A stretch of 64,000 bases of DNA. It comes from Methylomonas sp. LW13. Its GTDB lineage: Bacteria; Pseudomonadota; Gammaproteobacteria; Methylococcales; Methylomonadaceae. This document shows positions 56,743 through 64,000 of this stretch, one piece after another. The notes beneath the pieces were generated by a model that was not told the origin of the DNA, searched no databases, and was given only the letters and a program-made list of their open reading frames with translations. The position numbers and the translations under genes are program-made. How positions within the stretch are numbered: position 1 is the stretch's first letter; every line of letters starts with the position of its first letter. The DNA lies in the NCBI RefSeq assembly GCF_016865255.1, contig NZ_CP033381.1, positions 3,968,001 through 4,032,000 on the forward strand. Direction: 5' to 3'.

Positions 56743-56757
56743 GTCCTAAGGAAAGAT

Positions 56758-57387
56758 TTAAAGCTTTTCCCTGACGATACGGTAAATCTGCTCGGCGGCC
56801 TGTTCGCCGGTTTGCAACAAAATATCCAATTCTGCAAGTTGGGCTTCGGCAAACGGCCTGTCTTTCAAACTCGCGGCATTGATCTGCACATTCAGTGCCG
56901 CGCTTTTCAAGCCGGCGTAGCCTGCCATTACCGCCACGCCGGCATCGCTGATCACCCCCAGATTACCGTGTTCGGCAGCCACCCGGCCCAACTCGATAGC
57001 CTTGGCGCAAGCTTTCGCGCATTCCAGCGGCACCAGGGTGGCTTCTCTGAGCACCGTTTGAATCTGTTCGGCGCGCACGGCTTTCTCGTCGTCAGTGCTT
57101 TTAGGTAAGCCATAACAGGCCATCAGTTTGTCAAATACATCGACATCGGCTTTGATCATACCAATTAAGGTTTGCCGCAAGGCTTCCGACTCGATCAGCA
57201 AAGCCTGCATCTGTTCTTCCACCGCCGCGTATTTGGGTTTGCCGATGGTCAAATTACAGACCATGCTGGTCAAGGCGGCGGCTTGCGCACCCATCACTGC
57301 CGCCGCGCTACCGCCGCCGGGCGTGGCTTGCTTGCCAGCTAGTTCGTCCAGGAATGTTTCTACCGATTTATCTTTGATTTCGTTCAT
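56758..57387 (-). CDS. fchA: Cyclodeaminase/methenyl-THF cyclohydrolase family protein (FchA-like)
   Basis: A 209-residue all-helical protein of the formiminotransferase-cyclodeaminase/FchA family. The signature ATPGGGSAAAVMGAQAAALTSMV is near residues 16-38, and ISDAGVAVMAGYAGLKSAALNV near 140-165. FchA converts methenyl-tetrahydrofolate to formyl-tetrahydrofolate, a step in methylotrophic C1 flow. No formiminotransferase domain is attached. It lies ten bases downstream of cysS on the same strand. Confidence 0.85.
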   Translation of the reverse strand: MNEIKDKSVETFLDELAGKQATPGGGSAAAVMGAQAAALTSMVCNLTIGKPKYAAVEEQMQALLIESEALRQTLIGMIKADVDVFDKLMACYGLPKSTDDEKAVRAEQIQTVLREATLVPLECAKACAKAIELGRVAAEHGNLGVISDAGVAVMAGYAGLKSAALNVQINAASLKDRPFAEAQLAELDILLQTGEQAAEQIYRIVREKL

Positions 57388-57396
57388 TGACAGTCC

Positions 57397-58770
57397 TTAA
57401 CTTTCGCGGCGCCAAATGGTGTTGCCGCCAGCCACATCCTCCAGCACAATGCCCTTCGCTTTCAATTGATCGCGAATTTGGTCGGCTTGCGCCCAGTCTT
57501 TGCTGGCTTTCGCGGTTTTTCTGGCGTCGATCAATTGCTCTATTTCCGTTTCACTCAGACCATCAGGCGCTGCTCCACCCTTCAAAAAACTGTCCGGATC
57601 GTCCTGCAATATGCCCAAAATGGCCGCCAGTCGCTTTAATGTTGCCGCCAGCACGCTTTTTTCCTCGGCTTTGTTTAATTCGCGCGCTAAATCAAATAGA
57701 ACAGCCAAAGCCACTGGTGTATTAAAGTCGTCATCCATCGCCTGTTCGAAACGCTGGCAGTAATCTGCATCGATAGCCACATCGATAATTTCGACACCTC
57801 TCAAGGCTGTATACAAACGAGTCAAAGCCACACCCGCCTCGTCGAGCTGTTCGTCGGAATAATTCAGCGGGCTGCGATAATGGCTGGAAAGGATGAAGAA
57901 GCGAATCACTTCCGGGCGATATTGTTTCAACACCTCGCGCACGGTGAAAAAATTGCCCAGCGATTTGGACATTTTTTCTTCGTTGACCCGCACGAACCCG
58001 TTATGCATCCAGTAATTGACAAAAGGCTCGCCAGTGGCGCCTTCCGACTGGGCGATCTCGTTTTCGTGGTGCGGGAATTGCAAGTCCATGCCGCCGCCAT
58101 GAATATCAAAATGATTGCCCAGGCAGCAGGTGGACATTGCCGAGCATTCGATATGCCAACCCGGCCTACCCTGCCCCCACGGTGAATCCCAATAAGGTTC
58201 GCCGGGCTTGGCCATTTTCCACAGTACAAAATCCAGCGGATCGCGTTTGGCGGTATCGACATTCACCCGCTCGCCGGCTTGTAAGTCTTCGATATTTTTA
58301 CCGGACAGCTTGCCGTAGCCGTCAAAGCGGTTTACCGCGTAAAACACATCACCGTTGCTGCCGACGTAGGCAAACTCACGCTCGATTAATGTCGAAATCA
58401 TCTTCACGATGTCGGCGATGGATTGCGTGGCTTTGGGTTCGATATCCGGCTGCAACACCGACAAAGCCCGCTCGTCTTCATGCATGGCTTCGATAAAACG
58501 TTCAGTCAATGCGGTAAACGCCTCGCCATTCTCATTGGCGCGCTGAATAATTTTGTCGTCTATGTCGGTAATATTTCTGACGTAGGTAAGCTGATACCCG
58601 GCATGCCGCAAATAACGGGCGACTGTATCGAACACCACCATGACCCGCGCATGGCCGATGTGACAGTAGTCATAAACCGTCATGCCACAGACATACATGC
58701 CGACTTTGCCAGGCTGTTTGGGAATGAATTCTTGCTTACTTCGGGTTAGCGTGTTGTAGATTTTCAGCAT
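57397..58770 (-). CDS. cysS: Cysteinyl-tRNA synthetase
   Basis: A 457-residue class I synthetase that charges tRNA-Cys. The HIGH motif is CHIGHARV, the KMSKS motif is [12 protein letters not shown], and the zinc ligands include CGMTVYDYC and [18 protein letters not shown]. The start [12 protein letters not shown] at 58770 matches the family; an upstream extension is unlikely. It is divergent from the cyclophilin gene, as in E. coli (cysS/ppiB). Confidence 0.97.
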   Translation of the reverse strand: MLKIYNTLTRSKQEFIPKQPGKVGMYVCGMTVYDYCHIGHARVMVVFDTVARYLRHAGYQLTYVRNITDIDDKIIQRANENGEAFTALTERFIEAMHEDERALSVLQPDIEPKATQSIADIVKMISTLIEREFAYVGSNGDVFYAVNRFDGYGKLSGKNIEDLQAGERVNVDTAKRDPLDFVLWKMAKPGEPYWDSPWGQGRPGWHIECSAMSTCCLGNHFDIHGGGMDLQFPHHENEIAQSEGATGEPFVNYWMHNGFVRVNEEKMSKSLGNFFTVREVLKQYRPEVIRFFILSSHYRSPLNYSDEQLDEAGVALTRLYTALRGVEIIDVAIDADYCQRFEQAMDDDFNTPVALAVLFDLARELNKAEEKSVLAATLKRLAAILGILQDDPDSFLKGGAAPDGLSETEIEQLIDARKTAKASKDWAQADQIRDQLKAKGIVLEDVAGGNTIWRRES

Positions 58771-58884
58771 GACAATAATAGGTGAATGCAGCAAAACATC
58801 TGGCAATCTATCAAGATTTCGGCTTCTCTTTCAAGATAAAAACACATAGAATTCGCGGCTTGCAGCGAGATTAAGGAGCTTTTA

Positions 58885-59466
58885 ATGCGCACCACCCTGG
58901 TTTACCTGATGCTGTTTTTATTCTCAACCCTTTCATTTGCAACAGAAATTAAAATGTCCAATACACATAGCAAAGTCAAATTAACCACTTCCCTGGGCGA
59001 CGTAGTCATTCAATTGGAAGACGAAAAAGCACCGGTTTCCGCCGCCAACTTTCTGGCCTACGTGAAACAGGGCTTTTATGCGAGCACCATTTTCCACCGA
59101 GTAATCCCGGGCTTTATGGCGCAAGGCGGCGGTTTTGACAGCTCTTTTAAGCAAAAAGAAACCAATGCCCCCATCAAAAACGAAGCAGATAACGGCCTGA
59201 AAAACAAACGCGGCACCTTGGCAATGGCTCGTACTAACGATCCGCATTCAGCAACCGCGCAATTTTTTATCAATTATAAAGACAATTCCTTTCTGGATCA
59301 CACGAGCCCAAGCCCCAGCGGTTGGGGTTATGCAGTATTCGGAGAAGTGATCGAAGGCATGGATGTCGTCGATGCCATGGCCAAACAAGCCACCGGCAAT
59401 CGCGGTCCGCATCAGGATGTACCGAAAACCGACATCGTTATCGAAAAAGCCGAAGTTATCGAATAA
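58885..59466 (+). CDS. Periplasmic cyclophilin-type peptidyl-prolyl isomerase
   Basis: A 193-residue isomerase with a signal peptide (ending near LSFATEIK) and a single cyclophilin domain. Active-site residues are visible: [13 protein letters not shown] (Arg, Phe, Met and Gln), and [16 protein letters not shown]. The domain resembles cytoplasmic PpiB of the same locus in E. coli, but the signal peptide sends it to the periplasm, as for PpiA. It lies just upstream of lpxH. A strong hairpin follows. Confidence 0.93.
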   Translation: MRTTLVYLMLFLFSTLSFATEIKMSNTHSKVKLTTSLGDVVIQLEDEKAPVSAANFLAYVKQGFYASTIFHRVIPGFMAQGGGFDSSFKQKETNAPIKNEADNGLKNKRGTLAMARTNDPHSATAQFFINYKDNSFLDHTSPSPSGWGYAVFGEVIEGMDVVDAMAKQATGNRGPHQDVPKTDIVIEKAEVIE

Positions 59467-59471
59467 TAATT

Positions 59472-59505
59472 AGCGGTTTCCGCCGATAAGTGGGCGGAAA
59501 CCGCT
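59472..59505 (+). promoter_or_regulatory. 13-bp hairpin between the cyclophilin gene and lpxH
   Basis: AGCGGTTTCCGCC (59472-59484) pairs perfectly with GGCGGAAACCGCT (59493-59505) around eight bases. It ends 11 bases before the lpxH GTG, leaving no Shine-Dalgarno there. No T run follows, so it may affect translation or mRNA stability as well as transcription. Confidence 0.55.
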
Positions 59506-59515
59506 GTTGCTTAAC

Positions 59516-60241
59516 GTGAAACAAGACGTACTCTTCATCTCCGACCTGCATCTGGCTTTGGAAAAACCGGAGATCACCCGGCGTTTCTTAGGCTTTTTGC
59601 AGCAGCGCGCCATCAAGGCAAAATCGCTGTATATCCTTGGCGATTTGTTCGACGCCTGGATCGGCGACGACGACAATACCCGGCCTATCCCGGCCATCAA
59701 AAACGCTCTCAAACAACTTAGCGACGCCGGCACCGAGATTTTTCTGTTGCAGGGCAACCGCGATTTTTTGCTGGGTCAAGATTTCTGCCGGGAAACCGGT
59801 ATCCGTTTGTTGGATGAATATGCGACTATCGAATTGAATGGTCAGAGGATCTTGCTGACCCACGGCGATTTACTCTGCAGCGACGACCTAGCTTATCAAG
59901 CCTTTCGCATTAAATCGCACGGCCAGACATGGCAACAAAATGTGTTGTCCAAACCTTTGTGGCTGCGGCTGATAGCGGCACGTTGGTATCGGTTGCGCAG
60001 CTATTATCATAAACGCGGCAAAACCCTGGATATTATGGATGTCAACCAGGATACGGTGGCCGAAAGCCTGCGCAAGTATGGTTGCTGCACATTGATTCAT
60101 GGACACACGCATCGACCGAAATTACACGAATTTATGCTGGATGGCCGGCCGGCCAGACGCTACGTGTTGGCGGATTGGAAGCCGGATGGCGCGGAGGTGT
60201 TGTGTTGGAAGAACAACGATTTTCAAACAGAATCGGTCTGA
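59516..60241 (+). CDS. lpxH: UDP-2,3-diacylglucosamine diphosphatase LpxH
   Basis: A 241-residue metallophosphoesterase that makes lipid X in lipid A synthesis. Metal ligands are visible as FISDLHL, LGDLFDAWIGDD, LQGNRDFLLG and the histidine pair in LIHGHTHRPKLH, with LTHGDLLCSDD. The start must lie close to FISDLHL; the GTG at 59516 (or TTG at 59507) is the only option. Neither has a visible ribosome-binding site. Confidence 0.95.
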   Translation: MKQDVLFISDLHLALEKPEITRRFLGFLQQRAIKAKSLYILGDLFDAWIGDDDNTRPIPAIKNALKQLSDAGTEIFLLQGNRDFLLGQDFCRETGIRLLDEYATIELNGQRILLTHGDLLCSDDLAYQAFRIKSHGQTWQQNVLSKPLWLRLIAARWYRLRSYYHKRGKTLDIMDVNQDTVAESLRKYGCCTLIHGHTHRPKLHEFMLDGRPARRYVLADWKPDGAEVLCWKNNDFQTESV

Positions 60242-60583
60242 TATAAGCATAAAAAAACCGGTAGCGATTTAACAGAAGGCCAGCGACCTGCGTTTTTTAA
60301 TCTCAAACCCGCTGATACACCACTGCCAGACACTACCGGGAATTGTCTTACTATCTCCGAAAAATAAGACTCAAAAGAAACCAACTAGTTCACTGGGTAT
60401 ATAATTTTACCGGGTCAATGCCCACGCTCGTTGTTCCCGGTGGACATTAAGCGCTATCTAAGCCGGTGCCTGTCTATTACCAAAGTGTAAACAACTGTTA
60501 ATTCACGACGACGCCCGCATTCATGCTAAGTTAGACTAAACTTTCCAAGCTCTACCAATTAAGGCCCCTTAACTCCTCCAGCC
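60242..60583. other. Gene-free stretch between lpxH and the protease gene
   Basis: About 340 bases without a supportable gene. The left third holds the palindrome-closed element listed above. The rest is A/T-rich and probably contains the promoter of the protease and polysaccharide genes; I can point to no clear -35/-10 pair. Confidence 0.5.
60251..60339 (-). ncRNA. Candidate structured RNA or small palindromic element
   Basis: On the minus strand CCGGTAG (60339-60333) pairs with CTACCGG (60264-60258), closing a stretch of about 82 bases, and is directly followed by seven T's. Inside, CAGCG pairs with CGCTG. This is the shape of a small RNA with a terminator-like tail, but a miniature inverted-repeat element would look similar. 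Its ends show imperfect inverted similarity beyond the stem. Confidence 0.4.
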
Positions 60584-61360
60584 ATGAAAAACCAAATACT
60601 TTATCTCTTGGCGCTATTTATCGGACTATCCGCCATCGCCACCAGCCATGCCGATGAAGTTAACCTCCCCGAGATTCTTGCCCGAGTCAAACCCGGAATA
60701 GTAGCTATCGGCACTTATATGCCAACACGAAACCCGCGTGCGGTATTCCTGGGCACCGGCTTCGCCGTTGCCGACGGCAGAAAAGTGGTTACCAACGCTC
60801 ACGTAACCGCAAAAAAACTAGACGAAGAGCACCTCGAACGTTATGCGGTTTTTTATCGCCACGAGCAAAAAGAACAAATGCAAATTGCAGAACTGACCGT
60901 AACCGATGAAGATCACGATCTGGCATTGCTAAAGGTAGACGGCGGAGTTTTACCCGCACTGGAAATCGGTGACTCATTAATAGTGCGGGAGGGCGAGCAA
61001 TATGCATTCACCGGTTACCCAATAGGCATGGTGCTGGGTTTGTATCCGGTCACGCACCGAAGCATTATTTCGGCTATTTCACCCAACGCCATACCGGCAA
61101 TCGCCACTCGGCAGTTAAACGTCAATATGCTGAAACGACTACAGACGCCCTTCAATGTGTTCCAATTAGACGCCACCGCCTACCCCGGCAACAGCGGCAG
61201 CCCCTTGTACGACATCAATTCCGGAAAAGTTGTTGGTATCATTAACAAAGTCTTTGTACAGGGCAGCAAAGAAAATGCCATATCCAATCCCAGCGGCATC
61301 ACCTATGCTATTCCCGCTGAACATATCAAGACGCTTCTAAAACAGAATATCGTCAAATAG
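60584..61360 (+). CDS. Secreted trypsin-like serine protease without PDZ domain
   Basis: A 258-residue protein with a signal peptide ending TSHADEV and a chymotrypsin-fold protease domain. The catalytic triad is visible: His73 (TNAHVTAK), Asp112 (HDLALLKV) and Ser204 (PGNSGSPLYD). No PDZ domain follows, unlike DegP/DegS. It is 31 bases upstream of the polysaccharide sugar transferase, so it may be part of the exopolysaccharide/XrtA locus. The substrate is unknown. Confidence 0.88.
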   Translation: MKNQILYLLALFIGLSAIATSHADEVNLPEILARVKPGIVAIGTYMPTRNPRAVFLGTGFAVADGRKVVTNAHVTAKKLDEEHLERYAVFYRHEQKEQMQIAELTVTDEDHDLALLKVDGGVLPALEIGDSLIVREGEQYAFTGYPIGMVLGLYPVTHRSIISAISPNAIPAIATRQLNVNMLKRLQTPFNVFQLDATAYPGNSGSPLYDINSGKVVGIINKVFVQGSKENAISNPSGITYAIPAEHIKTLLKQNIVK

Positions 61361-61391
61361 TTATTATCCAGGAGTTAGCGGTAGCCTTCAC

Positions 61392-62780
61392 ATGATAAGA
61401 ATTTTTCGACATTACATTTCCACCGCCTACCTTTGGTTGCTTATAGTGGAATCTTTGGTGTTTTATCTGGCTATGTATTGCGGCGCTGGCCTCAGATTTT
61501 TATATATAGCATCCTGGTATTCCCAATCCGAACTCGCTGCTTCAGCAGCGGTTTACGCAGTGGTGTTTATCGCCAGCTGTTCCGGTTTGGGCTTGTACCG
61601 CAAAACACTGGATAAAGAAGAATACAATATTCTCCAGCGCATCAGCTTCAGCTTTGCCGTTGCGGTATTTATACTGGCGTTCATCTACTACATCATTCCC
61701 GATTTGATGCTGGCACGCAGCGTCTTGATTTCCGCAATTATTTTTTCTTTTGTGGGCTTGCTGTTAACACGATATTTATTTTATCGCTTCGTCAATCTGG
61801 ATAATTTAAAACGCAGGGTGTTAGTGGTGGGTTGTGGGCAAAGAGCGGGAGAACTCAGCGTCGTTAATTCCAGCTATATTTATAGAGGATTTGAAATAGT
61901 CGGTTACATCACGCTGGAGGACGAACCAATAAGCGTACCCCATGCGATTGCGCTCAACGAAAAAATCAGGCTAACCGATATTGTCGAAGCCGCTAACGTC
62001 GATGAAATAGTCATCGCTGTCGATGATCGTAGAAAAAAACTACCCGTAGAGGAACTGCTGGACATCAAAATGTCCGGCGTGCAAATCATGGACTTGCAAA
62101 CTTTCTATGAGAGAGAGCAACGGCTGGTTTTTCTGGAGGCGCTGAGTCCAAGCTGGCTGATGTTTTCCGATGGTTTTGTGAGTGGCGGTTTACGCCCCAT
62201 CGTCAAACGCAGCTTCGATATTTTAGCCAGTCTACTACTACTCTCCGTCAGTTGGTGGCTAATGATCCTCACCATGTTGGCGATCTATATCGAAAGCGGC
62301 TTTGGTGCACCGGTTTTCTATCGGCAAAAACGTGTCGGCTATCGGGACATTCCGTTCGATGTCATTAAATTTCGCAGTATGCGTATCGACGCTGAAAAAA
62401 ATGGCGCGCAATGGGCTAGCCAAACCGATGACCGCGTAACTCGCGTCGGCAAAGTGATTCGTAAATATCGGATAGACGAGCTGCCACAACTACTAAACGT
62501 GCTAAAAGGCGATATGAGCTTTGTCGGCCCGCGCCCGGAGAGACCGGAATTCGTAAAAGGCTTCGAAGAGAATATTCCTTATTATAAAGAACGGCATAGG
62601 GTTAAACCCGGCATCACCGGATGGGCGCAACTATGTTACCCCTATGGCGCCAGCGAATACGATACCCGACAAAAACTGCAATTTGATTTGTATTACGTCA
62701 AAAACTACAGCCTGTTTCTGGACTTGACGATAATGCTGAGCACGGTAGAGGTTATTTTGTGGGGTAAGGGAGCGAGATAA
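61392..62780 (+). CDS. XrtA/PEP-CTERM-type polyprenyl-phosphate sugar transferase
   Basis: A 462-residue membrane enzyme that starts exopolysaccharide repeat units by moving a sugar phosphate to a lipid carrier. Four or five N-terminal helices (about 15-135) and a CoA-binding-like domain ([14 protein letters not shown]) precede the bacterial sugar transferase domain ([62 protein letters not shown]). The N-terminal pattern is that of the glycosyltransferase linked to XrtA/PEP-CTERM exopolysaccharide loci. An AGGAG sequence lies upstream. Confidence 0.9.
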   Translation: MIRIFRHYISTAYLWLLIVESLVFYLAMYCGAGLRFLYIASWYSQSELAASAAVYAVVFIASCSGLGLYRKTLDKEEYNILQRISFSFAVAVFILAFIYYIIPDLMLARSVLISAIIFSFVGLLLTRYLFYRFVNLDNLKRRVLVVGCGQRAGELSVVNSSYIYRGFEIVGYITLEDEPISVPHAIALNEKIRLTDIVEAANVDEIVIAVDDRRKKLPVEELLDIKMSGVQIMDLQTFYEREQRLVFLEALSPSWLMFSDGFVSGGLRPIVKRSFDILASLLLLSVSWWLMILTMLAIYIESGFGAPVFYRQKRVGYRDIPFDVIKFRSMRIDAEKNGAQWASQTDDRVTRVGKVIRKYRIDELPQLLNVLKGDMSFVGPRPERPEFVKGFEENIPYYKERHRVKPGITGWAQLCYPYGASEYDTRQKLQFDLYYVKNYSLFLDLTIMLSTVEVILWGKGAR

Positions 62781-62942
62781 TTTCTTGGCTCTATAGCAAG
62801 AGAAACTAGCAATCAACTTTACAACCCAAAACTGCATTTTTTATCTGGCTTAACTAGTTTAATTCCTGGCAAAACTAAATTCATTCGAGACCTGCAAAAA
62901 CCTCTTAACCTTAAAAATTTACCCATTTCCGGCGAGGTGAAC

Positions 62943-64000
62943 ATGGCCAGCTGTAAGCAATGCTTGATTTCCGATGCAGTACCCGAGATAACCCTGGACG
63001 CGAATCGCGTTTGTAATCTTTGCCGAGATTTTAATCCTCAACACCAAAGACAAGAGGAAGAAAGCCGCAAGGAGCGAGAGCTCGATCTGGAAAAGGCGCT
63101 AAAAGACTGCAAGGGGCAAGCGGAATATGACTGCCTAGTGCCGGTCAGCGGCGGCAAAGATAGCCTTAACTTGCTCTACAAGCTAAAGGTGGAGTACGGT
63201 TTAAAAGTCCTGGCATTTACCACCGATATTAATATTCCCCCGATTGCCTGGGATAACATCCGTCGCACACTCGGCAAACTCGACATTGACCACCTGGTAT
63301 ACCGCCCATCCGATAACTTCTACCAAAAAGCTTTTCGTTATCTCTTAAAACATCAAGAACCGAGAGGTGCTGTCTACACAGTATCTTATGTCTATGCCCC
63401 GCTATTCGAAGGCGATGCAATCAAACTGGCCCTTCAAAAAAATATACCGCTAGTCCTCGCAGGATACTCGCCGGGGCAGCCTGAACCGGAAAGAATGCTC
63501 TACGAATTCTCCAGAAAATTAATCTGCGAAGTCGACTGGACGCCGCCGGCACTGAAAACGTGCGGAGAATTCGATGAACAAGAATTATCGCGCTTTTTCA
63601 ATCCCAACAATTACCCTAAAGGCACTCAATTTCCACGCTATTTAGCCCCTTACCATGCCTGGGAATATAATCAGGAAGAAGTGATGCAAAAAGTCGTCGA
63701 ATTGGGCCTGGTTAAGTCAAGTAAGCATGCCAGTCCGATCTTCAGTAACTACCCAATCAACTGGCTGCTGATGTATTCCGACTTAAAGCACTTTGGCTAC
63801 AATCCCTATCTTCCCGAATTCGCGGCTTTAATTCGTGAGGGTAAAGCCAATCTAAAAGAGTGGAAAATTTTGATCCCACTGGTCGACTTCATGATCAAAA
63901 ACAAAGTCTTCTTGGGCAAGGATGTCAGAACTAGTCTAAATTGGTTGGGAATGTCGGAACACGAGCTAGCTATTACCGAGCCTAAAGGTGCTTACGACCC
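62943..64000 (+). CDS. PP-loop N-acetyl sugar amidotransferase-like protein (cut by right edge)
   Basis: About 353 residues are visible and the frame is open at the right edge. A zinc-ribbon-like pair CKQC and CNLC lies in the first 30 residues. The PP-loop ATP pyrophosphatase motif LVPVSGGKDSLNLL follows near residue 65. The rest resembles WbpG-type amidotransferases, which help place an acetamidino group on surface sugars with a glutaminase partner. GAGGTGA precedes the ATG at 62943. It fits the polysaccharide locus begun by the sugar transferase. Confidence 0.82.
   Translation, partial: MASCKQCLISDAVPEITLDANRVCNLCRDFNPQHQRQEEESRKERELDLEKALKDCKGQAEYDCLVPVSGGKDSLNLLYKLKVEYGLKVLAFTTDINIPPIAWDNIRRTLGKLDIDHLVYRPSDNFYQKAFRYLLKHQEPRGAVYTVSYVYAPLFEGDAIKLALQKNIPLVLAGYSPGQPEPERMLYEFSRKLICEVDWTPPALKTCGEFDEQELSRFFNPNNYPKGTQFPRYLAPYHAWEYNQEEVMQKVVELGLVKSSKHASPIFSNYPINWLLMYSDLKHFGYNPYLPEFAALIREGKANLKEWKILIPLVDFMIKNKVFLGKDVRTSLNWLGMSEHELAITEPKGAYD

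Noticed and set aside
60251-60339. Bacterial SRP (4.5S) RNA
   Set aside because: Size is close, but the conserved GGAAGG-type apical loop sequence is missing.

Overview
The window reads as a chromosome segment of a nitrogen-fixing gammaproteobacterium. A methanotroph of the Methylomonas type is my best guess, but no methane or methanol oxidation gene lies in the window, so genus and lifestyle are inference. The support is indirect: gammaproteobacterial gene orders (secG-tRNA-Leu, rlmE-ftsH, carAB-greA, cysS/ppi-lpxH), an Azotobacter-like rnfABCDGEH cluster beside nifLA, a folate C1 enzyme (FchA family), several c-type cytochromes and an XrtA/PEP-CTERM-type exopolysaccharide locus.

Layout. 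(1) 1-8807: right end of an integrative island inserted at the 3' end of tRNA-Leu(GAG). It has a P4-type integrase, an AlpA-like regulator, a CHC2 zinc-finger protein and a D5/P4-type primase-helicase running off the left edge. Its cargo is an MmeI-type restriction-modification enzyme, a tightly linked unknown protein and a HicAB toxin-antitoxin pair. (2) 8808-19436: core genes, mostly on the minus strand: tRNA-Leu, secG, tpiA, glmM, ftsH, rlmE, yhbY, greA, carB, carA. (3) 19681-23392: envelope-stress module with a Spy/CpxP-like protein divergent from a CpxR/CpxA-like pair and two secreted proteins. (4) 23415-39766: autotransporter, cytochrome c4-like protein, AspT/YidE-type transporter, AlkB-like oxygenase, LtaS-like sulfatase, small envelope proteins, mobA, a giant CheB-CheR-PAS protein with a PAS partner, and an NlpE-like protein. 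(5) 40208-44038: B-family (ba3-like) heme-copper oxidase operon with a diheme cytochrome c, then a membrane protein with one c-heme site. (6) 44108-46353: HDOD protein and a PAS/sigma-54 activator. (7) 46821-56693: the nitrogen-fixation support region, rnfABCDGEH-bfd-bfr on the minus strand and nifL-nifA on the plus strand. (8) 56758-64000: fchA, cysS, a periplasmic cyclophilin, lpxH, a trypsin-like protease, an XrtA-type sugar transferase and a PP-loop sugar amidotransferase-like gene cut by the right edge.

How it fits together. Between rnfA and nifL, two TGT-N10-ACA sites (NifA upstream-activator pattern) lie between a very good sigma-54 promoter for nifLA and a weaker candidate for rnf. 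This suggests NifA switches on both its own operon and the Rnf electron-supply complex. A second strong sigma-54 promoter at 46417 faces away from the sigma-54 activator gene. It leads into about 360 bases with no convincing ORF and ends at a hairpin plus eight T's, making it a candidate sigma-54-dependent small RNA. A consensus CpxR box lies between the Spy-like gene and cpxR. The carAB leader carries a 13-bp GNRA-capped hairpin of attenuator type.

Limits: all assignments come from reading the sequence and from family knowledge. No database search or structure prediction was run. Start codons were chosen by homology expectation and upstream Shine-Dalgarno matches.
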